Shown: piece after piece, positions 46,189 to 54,541 of the stretch | How the letters are laid out: each line of letters starts with the position of its first letter | Numbering within the stretch: position 1 is the first letter of the stretch | Assembly (NCBI GenBank): GCA_015654675.1 | Contig: JAATGM010000035.1 | Span: 1-64,000, forward strand | Direction of reading: 5' to 3' | DNA from: Planctomycetota bacterium | GTDB lineage: Bacteria > Planctomycetota > Phycisphaerae > UBA1845 > UTPLA1 | DNA length: 64,000 nucleotides | Notes under the pieces: model-generated | What the model was told of the DNA's origin: nothing | The model's input: only the letters and a program-made list of their open reading frames with translations | Database searches by the model: none | Position numbers and translations under genes: made by a program

Positions 46189-47217
46189 CTAAGCCAGATC
46201 TCCCAACCGCTCCAACTCCGGCGTTTCCGCCTCACTCAACCACGCCCGCAACAGCATCTCACATTCGATGCCGTTGAGCCCGATCAATTCACTACCCAGT
46301 CCGCTCCGTAAGAGCGCTCTCCAGGCACGCCGTCCGCCCCTCTTCCCGCGCCAAACCACGACAACCGAATCATTTCGACTGAATAACTTGCGCCGCCACG
46401 CCTTCCCGGTACCGCGCGACTTGCGAACCAGAACTCCGCCCGGCACCAGAAACATCTGCCGCTCATCTAGAAGCGCACGCTCGAATTGAACGCCCAGCCA
46501 GACCAGGAGAATGCTCCCGCCGATCACCTTCGGTGCGAGCCCACCCGCGTTCAACAGCATCACCATCGAAAACGCCACCGTGAAAATATCGACGATAATC
46601 CTCCCCAGCCGATCCGACTGCAGCGACCAGCGCCGCGAACTGCCGTCGAGGTTGCCATTCTCCGCCCGCTCGAAATCAATCGCCTCGACAAACCGCTGAA
46701 ATCCCTCGTCCATCGATTCGAGCTTGACCGGCTCAAACACCGACGAAACCGGCACGATTGGCACAACGTCATCGGTCGCACAAACCCGAATCGCTCGCCC
46801 GGCCATTCCCTCGCGCACCATCCGAAGCCCGAGCTCGTCCGCCATCGCTGAGATCGTCCAGCTTCCAATCGGACGCCCCGAGGCTCCCAGAATCGCTCCA
46901 ATATCAACCAGGCGCGCATCTCCCGGACCCCAGTACTCGTCCATTGCAGCCCGAAATCTCCGCCGCCGCTGCCAGCGATCGAACCCGAACACGCCGAATG
47001 CCGTCAACGGCAGCACGCAGATCGCCACCATGACAACCGCGATCGACATATCGAATAGCCAGATGGCGAGTAGCACCGAAATCCCAAGCACCACGAGCAG
47101 CCCGACCCAGACAACCGCAATACCTGCCTGCGCCTCGCCCGCCGCCGCAGCATCCCACCGAACCTCAATCAAGCGCGGCGATGCCGCCGGCACGGACGCA
47201 TCCACACCCTCGCTCAT
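46189..47217 (-). CDS. Membrane protein, member 3 of a tandem four-paralogue family
   Basis: A 342-residue paralogue with the same plan: a helix pair (GIAVVWVGLLVVLGISVLLA and a second), a loop with VVPIVPVSSVFEPVKLESMD, a second helix pair (TVAFSMVMLLNAGGLAP, GGSILLVWLGVQF), then MFLVPGGVLVRKSRGTGKAW and FSRNDSVVVVW, and the end MLLRAWLSEAETPELERL. The ATG at 47217 overlaps the stop of member 2 by four bases, so the two are coupled. Confidence 0.78.
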   Translation of the reverse strand: MSEGVDASVPAASPRLIEVRWDAAAAGEAQAGIAVVWVGLLVVLGISVLLAIWLFDMSIAVVMVAICVLPLTAFGVFGFDRWQRRRRFRAAMDEYWGPGDARLVDIGAILGASGRPIGSWTISAMADELGLRMVREGMAGRAIRVCATDDVVPIVPVSSVFEPVKLESMDEGFQRFVEAIDFERAENGNLDGSSRRWSLQSDRLGRIIVDIFTVAFSMVMLLNAGGLAPKVIGGSILLVWLGVQFERALLDERQMFLVPGGVLVRKSRGTGKAWRRKLFSRNDSVVVVWRGKRGGRRAWRALLRSGLGSELIGLNGIECEMLLRAWLSEAETPELERLGDLA

Positions 47218-48269
47218 ACCAAATCACTCAACATCCCCGCCTCCGGCGGCTCCAACGGACTCAACCACGCCCGCAGCAGCAATTCAAGCTCCGCCATCGT
47301 GCAGTTTCGCTCAAACCGTAAGTCCGGCTCCGCAACGATGACATGCCACAGTCCTCTCACCTCGCGAAAAGCACACAAGACGGCACGACTCCGCGCCAAC
47401 ACTTCCACCTTCCACGCCTTGCGCCGCCAACGCCGCGAGCGAACGGCCACGCCGCCCGGAATCACCAACCACTGCGTCGACGAATCCGACCAACTCTTCG
47501 AAGACCTCAGCATCCACCACGCCGCAATAATCGGCCACGCAAGCACAACATACGCAAATCGCGTAGCCCGAGCCGCACTGATCATCATTTGAAGCGTGAA
47601 GATCGCAGCGAATACGAATCCGATCCACCCTCCGGACTGGCGAAAGCGGGCACGCATCTTCCGAATCACCCGCCGCTCCTCGCCCGTTTGAGCAGCGCCG
47701 TTATCGCCTGGCGGCCCGCGACAAACATCCGCAAGTTCTTCAAACGCATCGCTCGTCTCGTCAAGCGGAATCGGCTCAAACGGAACAACCAGCGCTTCCA
47801 CCGGATTCGCATCCACCGGAGCACCGAGTCGCAGCGTCACATTGCGTCCGCCCCCGGATAGAACTTCGGTCACGAGTCGTCCTAATAGCTGCGCTATGGG
47901 CGGCCCGCCTTCTTCGCTGATCACCCTCCGAATCCAGACTCCCACGTCGCTGTCCCGACTGCTCGCAATAATCGAATCACCGCGACGAACGATGTGCCGG
48001 TCATACACGAAAAAAGATCCCAGGATCGCGAATGCGACCGAACCGCCCACCACGTACTGCCACAGCAGCGACAGGTTCACCAACACCACGATCAATACGA
48101 TCGTCCCCGGAATCAGCAGTAGCAGCGTCAACCCAGCGCCCGTCCCCCACCGCCGCATACTCATCTGGCGCTGCGTCTCGAGCGCGTCCCGCGGAACATC
48201 GATCAGCGCGCCAATCGGCTGCATCCCAGCCGCGGGCTCGGTGCTCTGCGCATCGCCGACTCGCATCAT
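47214..48269 (-). CDS. Membrane protein, member 2 of a tandem four-paralogue family
   Basis: A 351-residue paralogue: a helix pair at about 45-90 (GLTLLLLIPGTIVLIVVLVN), a loop with EALVVPFEPIPLDETSDAFE, a helix pair near 220-260 (FAYVVLAWPIIAAWWML), then WLVIPGGVAVRSRRWRRKAW, RSRAVLCAF and the end LLLRAWLSPLEPPEAGMLSD. ATG at 48269 (of GTG-ATG-ATG) is taken as start; no clear ribosome-binding site is visible. It is closest in its tail to member 1. Confidence 0.78.
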   Translation of the reverse strand: MMRVGDAQSTEPAAGMQPIGALIDVPRDALETQRQMSMRRWGTGAGLTLLLLIPGTIVLIVVLVNLSLLWQYVVGGSVAFAILGSFFVYDRHIVRRGDSIIASSRDSDVGVWIRRVISEEGGPPIAQLLGRLVTEVLSGGGRNVTLRLGAPVDANPVEALVVPFEPIPLDETSDAFEELADVCRGPPGDNGAAQTGEERRVIRKMRARFRQSGGWIGFVFAAIFTLQMMISAARATRFAYVVLAWPIIAAWWMLRSSKSWSDSSTQWLVIPGGVAVRSRRWRRKAWKVEVLARSRAVLCAFREVRGLWHVIVAEPDLRFERNCTMAELELLLRAWLSPLEPPEAGMLSDLV

Positions 48270-48312
48270 CACGTCACGCGAATAACCAGGGGCCTACTCT
48301 GCCACTCTCTTC

Positions 48313-49383
48313 TCAAGTTAAATCACTCAACATCCCCGCTTCCGGCGGCTCAAGCGGACTCAACCACGCCCGCAACAGCATCTCCGTCTCCGCCCGCGTA
48401 AAGGCCCGCGCCGCCCGCAGCCCCGCCCCACTCACCATCACCATCCAAAGCTTCCGGGGCAGCGTGTACGCACACAACACGCTCTCGCGCCGCGAATACA
48501 CCGTCACATCCCAGTCGTGCGTCCCGCGCCGCGCCCGCCGCACCGCCACCCCGCCCGGAACCGCAAACCACTGGTTCGATCGAAACCCGCTCCCCGACAG
48601 TCGCATCACCCACATCGCGATGACCGCCGTCCACACAAACAGCCCAACCGAAATCCGCCCAAACCGCGCCAGCTCGACGAAATACCGCGCCGAAAAAACC
48701 GCAGCCATCACCAGCGGTCCCCACCCGCCAAACTGCCGCAGCCGCGACTTCAACCGCCGGATCGACCGCCGCTCGCCTGCCGTCTGCGCCGGCCCCTCGC
48801 CGGCCGTTGCCGCTCCATCCTCGCTCGCCTCCATCAACTCGACGAACGCATCTTCCGCCTCATCCAGCACCACCGGCTCAAACCGATGAACAATCGGATC
48901 AATCCCAATCGCCAACTTCGACTTGCACACCCGAATCGTCGCCCCCACCAGACCGGCCGCGACAATCTGCCCGAAACATTCGGCGATCATGACATCCGCC
49001 GCGGCCGGCTTCTTCACGCCCAACGCCGCCGTTACCCAAGTCCCAGGGTCGCCGCGCTTTTGCGCCGCAACAAACTCGCGAACCCGCCGCTTCGCCCGTC
49101 GCGTTAGCCACATCAACAACCAGATCAGCAGCCCGCCGGCAACAGAAAAGCCCACGATCCGAAACACGAGCGAAACCTGGCTCAGCAGGAACGTCAGGAA
49201 AGCCAGAAGCGGCACCACCAGAAACAACCCAACCGCAACCCCCTTCACTAATCGAACTCCGCTGAAGTGCGTCTGCGACTCGGCCACGTCAAAATCAATC
49301 TGTGACAGCGTCCCCGGCGCGCCCTCCGCTGCCTCCGCTCCGCCCTCGTCTTCTGCCAAATCCTCAATCAACCCATCACCCAC
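48313..49383 (-). CDS. Membrane protein, member 1 of a tandem four-paralogue family
   Basis: A 356-residue paralogue: an acidic N-terminus, helices at about 65-110 (GVAVGLFLVVPLLAFLTFLL), a loop with DPIVHRFEPVVLDEAEDAFV, a short helix pair, then WFAVPGGVAVRRARRGTHDW, YSRRESVLCAY and the end MLLRAWLSPLEPPEAGMLSD. GTG at 49383 is inferred as start because it gives the same length as the other members; longer in-frame starts would overlap uvrC on the opposite strand. It is the first gene of the four-gene minus-strand run and is divergent from uvrC. Confidence 0.72.
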   Translation of the reverse strand: MGDGLIEDLAEDEGGAEAAEGAPGTLSQIDFDVAESQTHFSGVRLVKGVAVGLFLVVPLLAFLTFLLSQVSLVFRIVGFSVAGGLLIWLLMWLTRRAKRRVREFVAAQKRGDPGTWVTAALGVKKPAAADVMIAECFGQIVAAGLVGATIRVCKSKLAIGIDPIVHRFEPVVLDEAEDAFVELMEASEDGAATAGEGPAQTAGERRSIRRLKSRLRQFGGWGPLVMAAVFSARYFVELARFGRISVGLFVWTAVIAMWVMRLSGSGFRSNQWFAVPGGVAVRRARRGTHDWDVTVYSRRESVLCAYTLPRKLWMVMVSGAGLRAARAFTRAETEMLLRAWLSPLEPPEAGMLSDLT

Positions 49384-49423
49384 ATCGCAACCGCCACTCC
49401 GTCGCCATCCACCCGATCCCGAA

Positions 49424-49429
49424 TAGAAT
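49424..49429 (+). promoter_or_regulatory. Possible -10 element immediately before the uvrC start codon
   Basis: TAGAAT at 49424-49429, six bases from the GTG at 49436, with no ribosome-binding site between: a leaderless uvrC transcript is likely if this is used. Confidence 0.45.
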
Positions 49430-49435
49430 ACAAGC

Positions 49436-50956
49436 GTGTCCGACCCCCATTCCATCCCCCTCCCCCAGCTCGACCCGCGTATCACCGCCCTGCGCGAAAA
49501 AATCGCCCACCTCCCCAAGTCACCCGGCGTCTACCTCATGAAAGACCCCGCCGGCGTCGTCCTCTATGTCGGAAAAGCCAAGGACCTCCGCTCGCGCGTC
49601 GCCAGCTACTTCCAGGACGCCGCCGACCTCCTCACCTCCCGCGGCCCCGAAATCTCCCGCATGGCCGCCAAGGTCATCGACTTCGACTTCCTCGAATGCG
49701 AAACCGAAGTCGACGCCCTCCTCACCGAAAACCGCCTCATCAAGGACATCCAGCCCGAGTTCAACGCCCGCCTCAAGGACGACAAAAGCTTCCCCTACCT
49801 CGAAATCACCACCAGCGACGACTTCCCCGGCGTCTTCGTCACCCGCACCCCGCGCCTCAAGGGCAGCAAGCTCTACGGCCCCTTCACCACCGCCGGCGGC
49901 CTGCGCGACGCGGTCAACGCCCTGCAGAAAGTCTTCAAATTCCGCACCTGCGAACTCGAAATCCGCGCCGACGACGACAAGCGCCGCTTCTTCCGTCCCT
50001 GTCTGCTCTACTCCATCAATCAGTGCACCGCCCCCTGCGCCGACCGCGTCACCCCTGAAGATTACGCCGCCGACATCGACCGGCTGAAGCGCTTCCTCGC
50101 CAGCAAGCGCAGTGTCGTCATGCGCCAGATGGAAAAAGAGATGCAGGCCGCTGCCGCCGAACTCCGCTTTGAAGACGCCGCCCACCTCCGCGACCGCATG
50201 AAGGCCCTCCAAAACCTGAATCTCGCCGGCGACGTCGACGAGCACGTCCAGCCCGAGGTCTTCTACATCGACCCGCGCGAAGGCCTCGAACGCCTCGCCA
50301 AAGTCCTCGAGCTCGAAGCCGCCCCGCGCATCCTCGAAGGCATCGACATCGCCAATCTCCAAGGCGGCGAGTCAGTCGGCTCCCTCGTCTGCTTCATCGA
50401 CGGCGTCCCCTTCAAGTCCGGCTACAAGCGCTTCCGCATCAAGACAGTCGAAGGCCAGGACGACTACGCCATGATCCGCGAGGTCGTCACCCGCCGTTAC
50501 CGCCACGCCGGTGAGGGCGAAGAGCTCTACCCCGACGTCGTCCTCATCGACGGCGGCCTCGGCCAGCTCCACGCCGCCATGGCCGCCTTCACCGACATGT
50601 TCATCAAGCCCCCCATGGTCATCTCGCTCGCCAAGCGCGAGGAAGAGATCTATATCCAGGCCAAGAGCCGCCCCATCAAGCTGCCACGCAACGACCCCGC
50701 CCTCCGCCTCCTCCAACAAATCCGCGACGAAGCCCACCGCTTCGCGCAACACTACCACCACATCCTGCGCCGCAAGAAAATGTTCGACGAAGACGTAGCC
50801 GCCGGCCGAAAACCCCCAAGAGCCGCACGCGGCAAAATCCCGCGCCGCCCAACCGCAGACCTGTCGGCGACAGAAAATGCAATCGAACCGCAGCCACCAC
50901 CCGCACAAATAGACCCCGACCCACCCGAAGACCAAACCCCACACCCGGATGAATAA
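49436..50956 (+). CDS. uvrC: UvrC excinuclease subunit lacking the C-terminal HhH domain
   Basis: A 506-residue protein of nucleotide excision repair. The GIY-YIG nuclease is at about residues 22-100 (KSPGVYLMKDPAGVVLYVGK, AKDLRSRVASYFQ). The UVR motif for UvrB binding follows (MEKEMQAAAAELRFEDAAHL), then the RNase H-like second nuclease (GIDIANLQGGESVGSLVCFI, VVLIDGGLGQLHAAMAAF, AQHYHHILRRKKMF). UvrC usually continues with two helix-hairpin-helix motifs to about 600 residues. Here the protein ends in about 60 Pro/Arg/Asp-rich residues (RAARGKIPRRPTADLSATEN). The start is GTG at 49436. Confidence 0.92.
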   Translation: MSDPHSIPLPQLDPRITALREKIAHLPKSPGVYLMKDPAGVVLYVGKAKDLRSRVASYFQDAADLLTSRGPEISRMAAKVIDFDFLECETEVDALLTENRLIKDIQPEFNARLKDDKSFPYLEITTSDDFPGVFVTRTPRLKGSKLYGPFTTAGGLRDAVNALQKVFKFRTCELEIRADDDKRRFFRPCLLYSINQCTAPCADRVTPEDYAADIDRLKRFLASKRSVVMRQMEKEMQAAAAELRFEDAAHLRDRMKALQNLNLAGDVDEHVQPEVFYIDPREGLERLAKVLELEAAPRILEGIDIANLQGGESVGSLVCFIDGVPFKSGYKRFRIKTVEGQDDYAMIREVVTRRYRHAGEGEELYPDVVLIDGGLGQLHAAMAAFTDMFIKPPMVISLAKREEEIYIQAKSRPIKLPRNDPALRLLQQIRDEAHRFAQHYHHILRRKKMFDEDVAAGRKPPRAARGKIPRRPTADLSATENAIEPQPPPAQIDPDPPEDQTPHPDE

Positions 50957-51003
50957 GGCAAGCAGGACGGGTATCAGTGGGTGGCGCAGGCAACTGCGGA
51001 TGA

Positions 51004-51022
51004 CACGGGCATTTTGCCCGTG
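51004..51022. repeat. REP-like perfect hairpin between convergent genes
   Basis: CACGGGCA-TTT-TGCCCGTG, an 8-bp stem with a 3-base loop, lies 48 bases after the uvrC stop and 70 bases before the DUF4279 stop. There is no T-run on either side, so it is either a weak bidirectional terminator or a REP-type element. Confidence 0.5.
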
Positions 51023-51091
51023 ATTGGACATTCAGAAAGCCGTCGCGCCCAAATCAAAGCCCCAACCGAAGGGCGCGAAAATCCAATGCCT

Positions 51092-51502
51092 TCAGTCGTT
51101 TTCATCAGCGTGGGAGTAAATGTCAAAATGCAGGTCAATCCCGCGCTCGGCCAGCATCGAAGCAGTGAGTGCGCTAACTGAATCCCCTTGATTGAACGAC
51201 GTTACAAACAGGCCCATGAAAATGTCCGGCTTAAATTGAGCCAGCGATTGCCATGTGGTGCGATCCTGTGACACACGCGGCAATAGTGCTGTCACGTGTT
51301 CATCAATGGTCGCCGTCTCTGGTGCGCCCGACCCTAGGCCCCAGAAACTCACTCGCCTCGAACCTCGGCCATCCTTCGTAACCGGATCACCCTTGCGGTA
51401 TTTCATGGTGGGCGCGCAGCCGAGTACGCGACTAATCTGATCAGGATCAAGTTCCTCGCCAGCCAGCCGGAGACTCGCTTTTGTTCGGCCGATCTTACCC
51501 AT
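51092..51502 (-). CDS. DUF4279 domain protein
   Basis: A 136-residue cytoplasmic protein with the DUF4279 pattern: ASLRLAGEELDPDQISRVLG, PTMKYRKGDPVTKDGRG, WGLGSGAP, DEHVTALLPRVSQDRTTWQS and ERGIDLHFDIYSHADE at the end. Function is unknown; the family is often found near toxin/immunity loci, which are not seen here. ATG at 51502 was chosen over a GTG at 51523. The gene is less GC-rich than average, which fits acquisition. Confidence 0.8.
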   Translation of the reverse strand: MGKIGRTKASLRLAGEELDPDQISRVLGCAPTMKYRKGDPVTKDGRGSRRVSFWGLGSGAPETATIDEHVTALLPRVSQDRTTWQSLAQFKPDIFMGLFVTSFNQGDSVSALTASMLAERGIDLHFDIYSHADEND

Positions 51503-51719
51503 ACATTCCGTCCGGCCGCTCACCCTGCGCAGGAAGCCACTCGGTCTTTCGAGCGAGGCTTTTCGGCAACCAATCGAACCCTCCAGAACTTTCCGTCACG
51601 CCAAAGAGTTTACCCGATTCCCCGTCGCCCCAGATGGGCTACCTCCAATGCGATGCGAATGATGTCTGCGGCCTTGCGACAATTCGCCGCGTACCATACA
51701 GCTGTCGCAAAGGTACGAA

Positions 51720-53381
51720 ATGTCGCAACCACCAGTGTCCATCACGCCCGCCCCTCTCCCGACTCCACAATCACCCCTCGCCCGCATCACAACCTGGACC
51801 CTCTGCCTCACCGCGTTCACCGCATTGCTCGCCTGGTCCTACCAATCCGCCAAACCAACCTTCCTCCGCGCCGAATCCGGCGAATACCTTGTCGTCGCCG
51901 CCTCAGACCCCCAAACCATCAAATGGTTCCTCACCGAACGCCTCAAACACCCCATCGCCGGCCATTACACGCCGCTCGCATTTGCGACCGAACTGCTCTT
52001 CGCCAAAGCGTTCGGCCCCACCGGCCACCTATGGCACGCCCGCCAGGTCTTCCTCCTCGCCATCCTCGCAACCGCCCTCCTCCGCCTCGCCATCACCTTC
52101 ACAAGAACATGTGTCGCCGACGCAAAATCCCGCTGGCTGATCAGCATCACCTTCGCCCTGCTCATCGTCATGCAGCCCTACTTCGCCGATTTTGTCTCCT
52201 GGCCCTACATGGGAATCCAGTTCGTCTGGATGATCCTGACCGTCCTCGCCGCCACCTCGCTCCTCCGCACGGCCGCGCGCGACTCCATCACCCTCAGCGC
52301 CATCATCTGCCCGATCCTGCTTTCCTACGCGGCCCTTCACACCCTCGGCCTCGGCCTCGCCACCGCCGCCGCAACCCTCATCGCCCTCGCAGCGATCTGT
52401 TATGTCCGCCGCGATCAGCTCGCCTTCGCGCATCGCCCCGCCCGCGCCTGCCTGATCATCGCCATCCTGCTGCTCGCGATCCTCCTCCACGCCGCGATGA
52501 TGACGCGCGGCGACAACCCCGCCCCAACCGACCCGACCGTACCTCCGCCGTCGCTGAAAGCCCTCGTTGCAATCTACGGCGGCCTGATCATCGCCGCCCT
52601 GCACGCCGGCTTCCGAAGCGTCTGGGCCCCCGACGCGTACTTCTGGCCAAACGGCGGGGCCGTCCGCTTCGATTGCATCTACGGTTTCGCGACCATCGCC
52701 CTCGCTTCGTTCGCGGTTCTGCTCATGTTCAAACGTGCAAACCGCACCCGCTCACCCGCCGACCGCGCCCGCGCCGCCCTCTTCACCTTCGCCCTCGTCG
52801 CACTCCTCGCCCTCGCCGCCATGATCTGCCTGCGCCTGCGCGCCGAACCGCAAAACCCCGGCCTCGCCGCCAACTTCCTCATCGGCGCCCGCTATCTCCT
52901 CCCGCTCAACCTGTTCTGCGCTGCCGGCGCCCTCTCCCTCATCGCCGTAGCCGGACGCATCGACCGCCGCGCCGTCTGGATCACCTGCGGCGTCATCGCG
53001 TTCGCTGCTGTCGCCAGCCAGAAGATCTACATGCAGCGCGTCATGCCAAATTTGTGGCCCCGCAGCCAGGTCTCGCACGACGCATGTTGGCAATTACTGC
53101 TGAAAGGTGTGCAGGAATCCCAGCAGGCGAATCTCCCAATCCTCGATCTGCCCGACGCCGCGCTGGCCGACGAGTTCGCCAAAACCATGCGCGTATTCGA
53201 ACCGCTCATTCTGAAGGAACTCGGCCTCCCCCGATCGCAAACACTACGCTGGGCCCGCCCCGACGAGCTTTCCCCCGCCGACCTGCAGCGCTACTTCACT
53301 AGCTGCCCCTCCATGAAATCCTTTGCCGCGGCAACCGAGAATCAGAAGTTCCTCACCGCCACCAGTCCGCCCAACCCCTGA
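51720..53381 (+). CDS. Polytopic membrane protein, GT-C glycosyltransferase-like
   Basis: A 553-residue protein with about ten membrane helices and short loops (WTLCLTAFTALLAWSYQS, VFLLAILATALLRLAITF, FVWMILTVLAATSLL, ATIALASFAVLLMF), ending in a soluble 110-residue tail (LKGVQESQQANLPILDLPDA). The first extracytoplasmic loop contains FLRAESGEYLVVAASDPQT, an acidic motif such as those used by lipid-linked GT-C transferases. The architecture suggests transfer of sugars on the outer face of the membrane, but no diagnostic motif proves it. AAAGG lies about seven bases before the ATG. It converges with the PepSY-like gene. Confidence 0.6.
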   Translation: MSQPPVSITPAPLPTPQSPLARITTWTLCLTAFTALLAWSYQSAKPTFLRAESGEYLVVAASDPQTIKWFLTERLKHPIAGHYTPLAFATELLFAKAFGPTGHLWHARQVFLLAILATALLRLAITFTRTCVADAKSRWLISITFALLIVMQPYFADFVSWPYMGIQFVWMILTVLAATSLLRTAARDSITLSAIICPILLSYAALHTLGLGLATAAATLIALAAICYVRRDQLAFAHRPARACLIIAILLLAILLHAAMMTRGDNPAPTDPTVPPPSLKALVAIYGGLIIAALHAGFRSVWAPDAYFWPNGGAVRFDCIYGFATIALASFAVLLMFKRANRTRSPADRARAALFTFALVALLALAAMICLRLRAEPQNPGLAANFLIGARYLLPLNLFCAAGALSLIAVAGRIDRRAVWITCGVIAFAAVASQKIYMQRVMPNLWPRSQVSHDACWQLLLKGVQESQQANLPILDLPDAALADEFAKTMRVFEPLILKELGLPRSQTLRWARPDELSPADLQRYFTSCPSMKSFAAATENQKFLTATSPPNP

Positions 53382-53420
53382 TAACAACCATCACGCACCC
53401 AACCCTTCGCTTCCCCTCAA

Positions 53421-53456
53421 CAAACAAAACGGACCGCGGCGTCTCCACCGCGGCCC
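53421..53456 (-). terminator. Terminator of the PepSY-like gene
   Basis: On the minus strand GGGCCGCGG and CCGCGGTCC form a stem with one mismatch around an eight-base loop, followed by GTTTTGTTTG. It lies 31 bases past the stop at 53488. Confidence 0.65.
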
Positions 53457-53487
53457 GCGTCAGCATTTCAATTTCGAACCAGTAGAC

Positions 53488-54009
53488 CTACTGCTTCACC
53501 AACGGCTTCACCTCCGTCTTGATCGTCCGCCCCGTCGGCGAAACGACCAGCTTGTGCCGCTGATCCCCCTGCTTGTACTTCGCCTTGTAATGCACCTCGG
53601 TCACCTTCTCATACTGCAACTCATTGCTGCCGGCAGCCGCCTTCGCGGTCGCCGCCACGGCCGCCGGAACCGCGTCCGCCGTGACAACCTCTTCCATCTC
53701 GACCACGTCGCCCTGCGCCGTCACCAGCACTTCCATCTTGCCGTTGGCGCCCTTCCACTGACCCTCGTAAAAAGTCTCCCCGTTCTCCATTTCCTCCTCA
53801 TACTTCGCAATCTGCGCCCCGCCCGCCATTCGCTTGATCGCCGCCACGGCGCCGGCCGGAACCTCCGATTCCTTCACCACGCGCTCATGCTCCGCACCGG
53901 CCGGCTGGCCCGACGGGTTCGCGCTCGTCTTCGCCTGCAATCCGGTCAGCAGCAAAACAGCGCCGACTGCCACCAGCGCCGTGGCGATAATCCGACAATT
54001 CTTCGTCAT
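53488..54009 (-). CDS. Exported PepSY-like protein
   Basis: A 173-residue protein with a signal peptide (IIATALVAVGAVLLLTGLQA) and two PepSY-like units: EVPAGAVAAIKRM with YEEEMENGETFYEGQW and MEVLVTAQGDVVEMEEVV, then AVPAAVAATAKAAAG with YEKVTEVHYKAKYKQGD and HKLVVSPTGRTIKTEV. Such domains are found in periplasmic inhibitors and sensors. The specific role is unknown. ATG at 54009 follows GAGGAGAT by seven bases. A terminator follows. Confidence 0.78.
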   Translation of the reverse strand: MTKNCRIIATALVAVGAVLLLTGLQAKTSANPSGQPAGAEHERVVKESEVPAGAVAAIKRMAGGAQIAKYEEEMENGETFYEGQWKGANGKMEVLVTAQGDVVEMEEVVTADAVPAAVAATAKAAAGSNELQYEKVTEVHYKAKYKQGDQRHKLVVSPTGRTIKTEVKPLVKQ

Positions 54010-54177
54010 GAAATGATCTCCTCTATCGAATTTGTTGCGACCGCATTCCCTCACATGAGGCGATTTCTCTCGATGCGGCTCTACGATTTGATTGTGGGTT
54101 CGTGCATGGCCAGCGACAACGCAAAACTGAATGAATAACCCGTCATATGCCCCAGTCGCCCCGCGCGAATTGTTTTA

Positions 54178-54186
54178 TGTTAGAAT
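54178..54186 (+). promoter_or_regulatory. Extended -10 promoter for the candidate small RNA
   Basis: TGT-TAGAAT, an extended -10 element (TGn then the hexamer at 54181-54186). The start of transcription would fall at about 54193, exactly where the RNA's first stem begins. No -35 is visible. Confidence 0.5.
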
Positions 54187-54190
54187 ACAA

Positions 54191-54274
54191 GTGCTCGTCA
54201 GATGCCTCGCCGCACGGTGAGTCTCTGATGGGCAGGGGGCGGCTGTTGAGTGTGCCAGTCGCCCCCGCTTTTTT
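54191..54274 (+). ncRNA. Candidate structured small RNA (about 82 nt) with its own terminator
   Basis: GCTCGTCAGA (54193-54202) pairs with TCTGATGGGC (54224-54233) over 10 positions with two G-U pairs. Inside, TCGCC (54207-54211) pairs with GGTGA (54216-54220) around the loop GCAC. A second hairpin GGGGGCG (54235-54241) with CGCCCCC (54260-54266) is followed by GCTTTTTT, an intrinsic terminator. Together with the promoter this is a complete small transcription unit. No known riboswitch or sRNA consensus was recognised. It could alternatively be a leader/attenuator for the ricT-like gene, which starts 270 bases downstream. Confidence 0.55.
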
Positions 54275-54340
54275 CCTCACTTCAATCCGCTGTACGAAAC
54301 CCAGTTCCCTTCTCTCTCCGCCTGCTTTGTGCAGTAGTCC

Positions 54341-54390
54341 CCTTCGTGCCTTCGTCCCTTCGTGCCTTCGTGCCTTCGTGCCTTCGTGCC
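54341..54390. repeat. Six-copy tandem repeat of an 8-mer
   Basis: CCTTCGTG is repeated 6.25 times with one base change (the second copy reads CCTTCGTC). On the minus strand it reads as GGCACGAA repeats. It lies in the leader region between the small RNA and the ricT-like gene and is in no credible reading frame. Confidence 0.85.
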
Positions 54391-54425
54391 TAACCATATA
54401 CGTGCCCCCGCCCCTCCCCCCGGGT

Positions 54426-54431
54426 TATAAT
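54426..54431 (+). promoter_or_regulatory. Possible -10 element of the ricT-like gene
   Basis: A perfect TATAAT, about 110 bases before the ATG at 54542. No -35 is visible. The 54010-54541 gap otherwise holds only the small RNA and the 8-mer repeat. Confidence 0.4.
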
Positions 54432-54541
54432 GCCCATGCGGCCAGCGATTTCGCCGAGCCGCCTGATACGTCGCCGCGATCCGCCTGCGAGCGGCTCGTG
54501 TGTGCGACGGTTTTCATATACCCGGATGTGAGCAATGCAAC

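Noticed and set aside
51653-53302. Plus-strand open frame of 549 codons overlapping the GT-C-like gene in another frame
   Set aside because: The composition is Arg/Pro/His-rich without hydrophobic pattern; the frame starting at 51720 has regular membrane helices and a ribosome-binding site.
54341-54390. CRISPR-like array
   Set aside because: The 8-bp units are directly adjacent with no spacers.
54143-54397. Minus-strand 84-codon ORF with RRHEGTKARRHEG repeats
   Set aside because: It is the translation of the non-coding 8-mer repeat. Such spurious ORFs are typical of this repeat, and no ribosome-binding site is present.
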